This document shows positions 56,641 to 64,000 of a DNA stretch of 64,000 nucleotides, piece after piece (position 1 is the first letter of the stretch; every line of letters starts with the position of its first letter). A model generated the notes under the pieces. That model was not told the DNA's origin, ran no database searches, and saw only the letters and a list, made by a program, of their open reading frames with translations. Origin of the DNA: Myrica gale (taxonomy: Eukaryota > Streptophyta > Magnoliopsida > Fagales > Myricaceae); assembly GCA_963930655.1 (NCBI GenBank), contig OZ005605.1, positions 17,863,501 to 17,927,500 of the forward strand, given 5' to 3'. The position numbers and the translations under genes are program-made.

Positions 56641-59600
56641 ACCTGTATAGCGGAATTTTCTGTCACTAATAAGACTTCCTCGAGTGTGTCCACTCCACAT
56701 GACTCAGCAGTGAACTTAGCTCATGCCTCACCTCTGGAAAGTGCAACCCCTCTATTGATTAGCAATACCATTCCATTGCCAACTCCGGTACCTGATAATG
56801 CTGATTTGGAAGTGGACTATTCCTCTCCTGAGCCCAGTCTCCTTGCTTTCTTGGCAAATGATTCGCTTGGAAAGAAAGTCCCAAGCTCTACAAAGAGAAA
56901 CTCCCCTGCCGGCTCGGGGGAGGTAAGAGGAAATAACTGCCTCTTTGTTTGGTGTTCCATTTTTGCTTTTTGCACCCCTCCTTTTGATCATGATATTTGG
57001 ATGTTGGAATATTAGAGGTCTTAATGACACAATGACGCAAACTGAGATGCAAAGATACATCCGGGAACACCAGATTTCTTTTGTTGGTATCACCGAGACT
57101 AGAGTTAGAGAAGTCAATAAATTACGGGTCCAAAATGCCATTTCCAGCGAGTGGAAGTTTTTAAGTAATTATTCTGATGCTTCGTTGGGAAGAATATGGA
57201 TTGGTTGGGATGAGAACCTTCTTAGTGTCAATATGGAGGTCAAAAGTGATCAGTTTATGCTATGTGAGGTGTCTGATAAAGCCGGGTTATGGAAGTGTTG
57301 GGTAACAATTGTATACGACCAAAACTGTAGTGTTTTGAGGAGGAAACTTTGGGCTGATCTTGCTGCGTGGATGGCAATCGATCCAAACCATGGTTAATTA
57401 TGAGTGATTTCAATGCTATCTGCAAGCTTGAAGAAGCATGTGGGGGATCTACTCAATGGCCGTTATGGAAAGATGATATTTGCTCTTTCATGCACGATGT
57501 TGAGGTCGACGACTTAAAGTATGATGGACAGATTTTTTCTTGGACTAATAGGAGAGAAGATACCCCCATTCTCAGGAAGTTAGACCGTGTTCTTGTTAAT
57601 CAGGCTTGGGTGGATTTGTTTCCAGCTGGACATGCTTCTTTCTTACCAGTTGGGGTGTCTGATGCAATGGTGGTGCATTTGGGTGAAAAGCCTACATCCA
57701 AGAAACTGTTCAAATTCTTTAATCTATAGGCTAATCACCCACAGTTCTTGCCGCTTGTTGAGGAGGTGTGGAGTCAAAATGTGGTCGGCTCTCCGACGTT
57801 CCAAGTTGTTACTAAACAGAAGAGATTGAAGAAGAAGCTGAAAGACCTGAATGAGGTTTATTTTTTTGATATTTCTGGGAGAGTTAAGGTGGCGAGGCAG
57901 AAAATGGAAGATGCACAACTCTATCTCCAATCAAACCCCACTGATCTGGATGCTTTTAATTCTGGCGTGATGATGAGTCGTTCCTTGGGCAGAAGTCGAG
58001 AATTAATTGGTTGAAATTGGGAGATTCTAATTTTGGCTATTTTTTCAAAACTGTTAAGGACCTTCACAACAGGTCTAGAGTTAACTCTATCACTCGGGAG
58101 GATGGTTTTATGATTGTGGAATAAGAGGCTGTTAAAAAAGAAGTGGTGGATTATTTCAGGGAGGTATGACACCAATCTGAATCCCCTACAATTGATAATC
58201 ATATGATTGCAAGGGTTATTTCTAGGCGACTAGACAGCGATCAACAAGCTCATTTGAGGAGGGTAGTTACAAATGATGAGATTAAGCCTGCTTTATTTTC
58301 TATCAATGATAAAAAGGCACCAGGGCCTGATGGTTATAATGTTTTTTCTTCAAACGAGCATGGAGTATTATTGGTGACTCGATCCTTACTGCCATCAAAT
58401 CATTCTTTGTGGGTGGAAGAATTTTAAAAGAGATCAATCACATTGTGGTCTCTCTCATTCCCAAGGTGCCCAACTCATCCCTCCTTGGTGATTTCGCCTC
58501 ATATCATGTCGTAACGTCCTCTATAAGTGCATAACGAAGATAATCTCCAATAGATTGAAGTCTTTAATGTCGTGGCTGGTTAGTCCCAATCAAACTGCCT
58601 TTGTCCATGGTAGGAGAATGGGCGATAACATATTTGTTGGCGCAGGAGTTGTTTTGCAATTACCATCGGAACCCTGGTGCTCCGAGATGCGCTCTTAAAA
58701 TTGATCTTCGCAAGGCTTATGACCATGTTTGATGAGATTTCTTAACAGCTACATTGGAGGCCATGCACTTCCCACCTTATGTGATTCGGTGGATCCAGGA
58801 ATGTTACTCTACCCCTTCCTTCTCCATTGCTTTGAATGGTGAACCATGTGGTTTTTTTAAGGGTAGTCGTGGTTTAAGACAATGAGACCCTATGTCACCT
58901 TATCTTTCTTTCTCTTGTTATGGAGGTTTTCTCAGGGCTAATGGAGGAGATGACTGCCAACAGACAATTCAAGTTCCATTGGTGATGCAAAGAAGTTGGA
59001 ATCTCACACATTTCCTTTGCAGATGACTTACTAGTTTTTATGCAAAGGAGAGACTATTTTTGCATGTTTTCCCACCAATCGGGTCTTTTTCCTAGCTCGA
59101 CTAAGAGTCAAGTGTTTATGAGTGGAGTGAATTTTGCTACTAAAACTAATATCCTCAACCTTCTGAGGTTTGTTGAAGGTGAGCTCCCTGTTAGGTATCT
59201 TGGCATTCCGCTAATCTCATCTAAGCTGAAATGTCATGATTGCCGAAGTCTTGTGGATCGCATTACGACAAGAGTTCAGTCGTGGCTGAGCAAACACTTG
59301 TCATATGCTGGTCGTATCCAGCTAATCAAATAAATTCTCTTCTCTATCCAATCATTCTGGTCAGCCATGGTTTTTCTCCCTAAAGGGGTCATTAATCAAG
59401 TTAATGCTATTCTAAGTCTTCCTTTGGAAGGGGAGTGAGCTAAGACAAGGGGGAGTTAAAGGAGGCATGGAAAGATGTTTGCCTTCCGAAGGAAAAGGGT
59501 GGCTTAGGCTTATGTGATGTTGTCAATTGGAACAAAGCATCCATTCTTAATCATATCTGGAACTTGTTCAGGGACACCAATCAATCCATCTGGACCAACT

Positions 59601-60545
59601 GGGTGAGGGCCTATTTACTTAGAGGTAGAAGCTTTTGGGAAGCCAAGCCTCCTGGAGTGTGTTCTTGGAATTGGAAGAAGCTTCTTAACTTACGACTTAT
59701 TGCTAGAGATGGGTTTGCATTAGGAATGACTCAGTAACATGGAAATACAACAACTCTGGTCTCTTCTCGATCAAATCTGCCTATGAGGAGTTAAGGGAGA
59801 AGAGACCAGAAGTCCCTTGGCATACGCTGGTTTGGGACAGGGGAGACATCCCTAAATATTCATTCATCTTATGGCTTGCTGTTAAAAATCGTCTTACAAC
59901 CCAGGATAAGCTTCTTGGTATGTGACTTATCCAAGTTATGAAGTGTGTTTTGTGGTGGTGGTTTTGAAGAATCTGCAGACCATCTATTTTTCAATTGTCG
60001 ATTTACTTCTAAAATGTGGTTCCTTTTGGGAGACAAGTGCCTCATACCGAGGCAAGCCAGATCTTGGGATCAAACAATTAATTGGGTTTCTCTCAATTTC
60101 AAAGGTAATGCTCTCACTGCTATTATTAGAAGATCTCTTTTAGCTACATTGGTTTACTCCGTGTGGAAGGAAAGAAATCAGAGGATGCATGGAAGGGGGA
60201 GCAAGAAGCTAGTCTCTGTTATGCAGGAAGTGAGCTGGTTGGTCCAAGCTAGAACTAATCTTCTAAAGAATATTCCAGCCACTTCTGCTAGCCTTGACAT
60301 CGCTGCTAGATGTGGTATTTCTGAGTTAATTTTTAGGGGTGCCCGTATAGATTAATGTGATGCTGAATGTATATCATAGTTGACTTTAGTCTTGGTGTTT
60401 TGTGTATGTTCTGTATTGACCCGGGTTAGTTGTAGCTTTCTGATTTCTTGCTCTGATGGTTGGTTCTCCTTTCCACCTGGTTTGTAAAGGTCTGTGACCT
60501 GTGTTTGAGGTCCTCCCCGTGTTTTTTTTTTGTTCATATTTATAC
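56640..60545 (+). mobile_element. LINE-D: long, heavily mutated L1-type element
   Basis: Runs from an ORF1 end (Ser/Pro-rich, 56640-56920) into ORF2. The endonuclease starts FGCWNIRGLND near 56996, with GITETRVRE near 57087, SDFNAI near 57402 (the usual Gly before Asp is replaced) and a degraded SDH site (SDA near 57658). The reverse transcriptase is broken by many stops and shifts but keeps KKAPGPDGYN (58312), ISHISFADDLLVFM (59001) and RYLGIPLISSKLKC (59191). The C-terminal Cys/His motif region is CGGGFEESADHLFFNC near 59947, and ORF2 ends ...LIFRGARID at 60355. The 3' UTR has a T-run near 60520-60530; no A-tail or target duplication was found. Confidence 0.8.
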
Positions 60546-61005
60546 TAGAAATCACTTGCTTACCAAAAAATTTTTATATCAAATCCGACAGATTTATCAA
60601 AGCAGACTCATCTAACGATCTATAAATTCTAGACCAGTGTAGCCTCCTTAAAGTTAAGTCAGTCTAACATTATCTAAACGATTGTAAATCAGATGCAGAG
60701 AGTCCGCTTCATCGCTTCACTGTCTTGCTTTCAGTCTCAGGGTCTAAATATTGTTTAGAATTACTTTTGAGCCACTCCAGTTTTCTTTTTTTCATCTCTG
60801 ACTCATGCAGGAAGGCATCTTATCTGGAAACTTGTTCTATAAAGAAGAAAAAAAACAAAAAAAACTCATATCCACGTGATTGTCATGTGAGGTCAAGATC
60901 GTGGACTGGCCGAATCGAACAACTCGAAACCATTACAGCCCAAATAAAGTGTGGGCTCAAATTCCTGTAATTGCGAATGGAAGGTTGGTTGTAGGAGCAA
61001 AATGA
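60546..61005. other. Presumed upstream region of the histidine phosphatase gene
   Basis: No open exon is certain. The first coding exon of the next gene, or its 5' UTR, may lie here, because the visible frame has no ATG. ATG triplets at 60976 and 61002 are followed at once by stops in their own frames. Confidence 0.4.
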
Positions 61006-63591
61006 CGGGCTAGAAGAAGAAGAAGAAGAAACCCTATCCTGTTGCTCGCTCGAGCGTCTTTGGCAATCGAGACAGTGGAAGGTCAAGCTCGGTCGGAATC
61101 GGAATCGGAATCGGTCGCTCGTCGCCTCATTCTGCTTCGTCATGGTGACAGCTCCTGGGAACGCCCTTTGCTTCGAGGTAGAAGCTCGTTTCTTCTTTAT
61201 GTTGCTAGGGGGTTCTAATATTCTTAACTTCTAGACTCGACTGTTCTTCTAATTTTTGCCAAGATCTTCACTTCCATCCGTAGATCATGACCGCCCTCTG
61301 AGTAAGGCTGGAGAAGCTGATGCTGTCATAGTTTCTCACAAGCTCCAACAGTTGGGTTGGATCCCTGAGCTCATTCTGTCTAGGTTAGGATTCCCGCAGC
61401 CTTTAACTCTGGCATTGATACATAGGATCAATTTTTGGATTTCGATTGTCTGGTGAAGAAAGCCTTACGCGGTGAATTGGTGCAGTGATGCGCTGCGAAC
61501 TCAGGAGACGCTTAAGATAATGCAGGAACAAGTCCGAGGCTTTTTGGAAGCTGAGGTGCGGTTTATTTCAAGCTTTTATTCCATTGCAGCAATGGATGGG
61601 CAGACTGCTGAGCATCTTCAGCAAGTTATCTGTAGATATGCAAGGGATGAGATACTTACGGTAATGTGAGTTCTGCTGAGCTTCTTCGGTATATTGGGAA
61701 CCCGGGGGAATGAAATCGTCGGTTTTGTTCTCACGCATTTCACTATGATTTCCATAGAATTCCTACTGAGTCACTGACTAGCAAGTCTATTCGAATTTGC
61801 ATTTGAGAATAGCTAGTGAGCTCTCTTCATAAATAGCTCCCCCGAGAACCCTTATTGACAAATTGTGCCCCACTGCCAATGGGCTCATAAACCATTGAAT
61901 AAATAATTGTACTAGGATTCAAAATTCGATGGAAAACTTCTGTCTCTTTTGACTGGTTTGGCTGGCATAATTACATTTACATCAACTTGCACTGGAGTGT
62001 GTGCAAGTTCTTATAAAGTCCAAATCCTGATCTTAAAGGAGATACTGGAGAAGGGCCCATGACAACACCCTCGTGGTGGCCTTGCTATTTGTGTATAAGA
62101 ATTTACAAATGGTGTCAACTCAATTTTTTTGGTGAGGCTCCATTGTAGAGGCTGGACTGGTATCTTACAATTGCATTGGAAGCATAATATTGAGATTTGA
62201 ATTCATTTCCTTGAAATGTTAAGTTCATACTAAGACATTTTTTTGTCTTTGTGTTTAATGCCAGCTCGGCAGCTCAAGTTTTGTCCACTTTTGTGAGGTT
62301 ATTTAAAGTGAGAATCTTTCAGGCAGGTTTCAGGAGTTCGAGAGATGAACTATACCTGGCCTTTCTTCCTTTTTTTTTTAATCTCTTCTGTTAGATGCTT
62401 TTGGGTAATTTTAATGCATGTTACTATTTTTTTCCCCTAGTAAGTAGTATGATCTCTTTGACGAGGAAAATAATTGAAGATGGTAACATGTTCAGAAATA
62501 TGGTCTTTGACTCGTTGATGTTTATCCTCATTGAACCTTGTTAGAGACCATCTAACTCAAAAGTTTAAGGTGTCAGGAAGTTGGTGAGCTATTGATGTCG
62601 CGTTACAAACACCAATGCAAAGCTCACATATCTCTTGCTACTTTATTGTCATTAAAAAAGATCATAAGTTTGATGTTTAATTATTTAGTAATAATCTAGG
62701 TGCATGGGACATAATAGAGGATGGGAGGAGGCTGCCTCAATGTTCACAGGTGCCTCTGTAGAATTGAAGACATGCAATGCTGCTTTGCTCGAAGCTGCTG
62801 GTAAATCTTGGGAAGAGGTTTGGTTTCTTTTCTTAGATGAATTTTTAAGTGAGAAAATCATGTTATGTTGGTATCACTGTATCTGTTATATCTTAACTGT
62901 GTCATGTTTAAGAGGATTGGGCAAAATGGAAACGTTGGTAACTTATGCTTCATCTCTCCACAATACCGTCCCATCTTAACCATTCCATTAATCCTCAATA
63001 ATGTCAGTCCAGTGGTGAGCATAAGAGGAGAATTCCATCATTTCAGGCATGTTATAATTTTGTGAATTCACTTGGTAAGGATGCACATGCAGCACATGTG
63101 TGGAATTTTTTGTCCAGATTAACATCTAAGTTTGATGGAGAGGATATATTAAACAAAGATGTATATATTTGCAGTGGGAAGGAAAGTTATAAGATTTGAA
63201 GTTTTATGGTTTTGAGAATATAGTAGTACTTGGGAGATAAGAGCGTAGTTGTCCTTAGGAATATGCATATATGTTCCAGGCTTTGTGAATTTATCTATTC
63301 TGTCACCTAGTTTCCTCCAAGTGGATGTCTCTAAGGGCAAGATTTCACGTGCCTCTTTTCGTTTGAATTCTTTTTGCTCAATGTTTTTATCAGATGTTTT
63401 CAAATGAACAGGATTTCTCAATTGTTTAGTAAAAATTGTAGGGCAGAATTTCAACGGTCGTAATATAGGAACATGTCAGCACATTCTTTGTTCTTTTCTG
63501 TAACCCTGTTTGTTATATGCAGGCGTTTGCATTGGCAGGACTTGGTGGGTGGAAGCTTCAAGGCCTAGTGAAACCTAGCAGTAACCTGTAG
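61006..63591 (+). CDS. Histidine phosphatase superfamily protein (phosphoglycerate mutase-like, SixA type)
   Basis: Proteins of this clan remove phosphate through a phospho-histidine intermediate; the substrate of this plant branch (At3g52155 type, recalled) is unknown, and the Arabidopsis protein has a plastid-like leader. Exons in frame: up to 61177 (open from 61006), 61284-61383, 61486-61665, 62700-62817, 63523-63591. Exon 1 ends with the catalytic RHG block RRLILLRHGDSSWERPLLR. Then come DHDRPLSKAGEADA, SDALRTQETL and FYSIAAMDGQTAEHL, the second catalytic His in MCMGHNRGWEEAASM, and the end GGWKLQGLVKPSSNL. The start is unsolved: the frame before RRL has no ATG back to a TGA at 61003. An upstream exon, a slipped (AGA)n run at 61012-61030 or a non-ATG start could explain it. 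Confidence 0.85.
61666..62699 (+). other. Intron 3 of the histidine phosphatase gene
   Basis: A 1-kb AT-rich intron between GTGAGT and CTAG/G. It interrupts the codon for Met in VMCMGHN. No nested gene or complete element is seen. The following intron (62818-63522) is similarly empty. Confidence 0.7.
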
Positions 63592-63700
63592 AATATGTGA
63601 ATTTTGAGTACAGGTGGCGATTTACCACCCCAATATATAATGCCTTCCCCACCTCCTCTCCCCCGGCGACCAAGAAGGAACAAAAAATGAAAAGTTCATA

Positions 63701-64000
63701 TTATTTTGCTGCTATTGTTGGTTCTACTGTGCCAAGCCATCTTATCCTTTCCTTTGCCCTTTTCTTATTTTCTGAGTCTTCCATTGAAGTACCTTCATTA
63801 CCATATGAAGAAAAGTTAAGGGGAACATGACCATCTTCTGATTCTGGTAAGCATTCTGGTAAATTCGGAACCACATAAACCAATGCCCGGGTGGAAAAGA
63901 TATATCTGCTCCTGCATCCAGTATTTTCTTGTGATAAACTGGAGATCTCGGTCAAGAGTTTGCCAGGACAACATCGAAAAAGTTCAAACTTTCTTTGTAT
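63701..64000 (-). CDS. Possible C-terminal exon of a convergent gene (partial)
   Basis: The minus strand is open from the window edge for about 99 codons to a stop near 63701, ending KERIRWLGTVEPTIAAK. Composition is ordinary for a protein (TRALVYVVPNLPECLPE, SYGNEGTSMEDSENKKR) and not low complexity, and the other two minus frames have stops. Convergent arrangement with the histidine phosphatase gene would be normal. I do not recognise the family, and chance or pseudogene status cannot be excluded. Confidence 0.3.
   Translation of the reverse strand: MQRKFELFRCCPGKLLTEISSLSQENTGCRSRYIFSTRALVYVVPNLPECLPESEDGHVPLNFSSYGNEGTSMEDSENKKRAKERIRWLGTVEPTIAAK

Noticed and set aside
60883-61143. 86-codon minus-strand frame rich in Ser and Arg
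   Set aside because: Opposite the first exon of the histidine phosphatase gene, whose RHG motif and splice sites are clear on the plus strand.

Overview
This is a stretch of a nuclear plant genome. All host genes are spliced, introns use plant-type signals, and the proteins match angiosperm families. Very long introns (over 10 kb in two genes) packed with L1-type LINEs, LTR elements and small DNA transposons suggest a flowering plant with a repeat-rich, intron-expanded genome, perhaps woody and early-diverging. The species cannot be fixed from the sequence.

Layout. 1-1436: last three exons of a CTP synthase gene. 1437-6600: gene-poor AT-rich spacer with a hAT-like remnant and a small MITE. 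6752-16247: complete 22-exon endosomal Na+(K+)/H+ exchanger gene of the NHX5/NHX6 class (529 aa), with three introns that look minor-spliceosomal (two AT-AC, one GT-AG). 18015-32490: six-exon QWRF-motif microtubule protein (EDE1/AUG8 type, 571 aa). Its second intron is 10.3 kb and holds a PIF/Harbinger-type MITE, a solo LTR, head-to-head LTRs with a short non-autonomous LTR element, and a decayed LINE. 34115-46691: three-exon splicing factor CWC25 (412 aa). Its second intron is 11.3 kb and holds a Pack-MULE-like element and two nested, internally inverted LINEs. 49126-50860: nepenthesin-type aspartic protease broken by a 7-bp duplication. 51829-52299: complete TRIM retroelement. 54419-55660: intronless-CDS protein starting MGCISSK, function unknown. 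56152-60545: decayed LINEs. About 61006-63591: histidine-phosphatase (phosphoglycerate mutase-like) gene. 63701-64000: possible C-terminal exon of a convergent gene.

The host genes are unrelated housekeeping or cell-biology genes and form no pathway. The EDE1-CWC25 adjacency appears also to exist in Arabidopsis (At2g44190/At2g44200, from memory), so this may be old microsynteny.

The most interesting content is (i) the three U12-type introns in the exchanger gene and (ii) the LINE-in-LINE structure at 38359-45004. Target-site duplications delimit both LINE insertions. Each shows a 5' inversion of the twin-priming type, and the outer one also has an ORF2-then-ORF1 order that suggests template jumping. 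No unknown defence-like or otherwise new gene system was seen.
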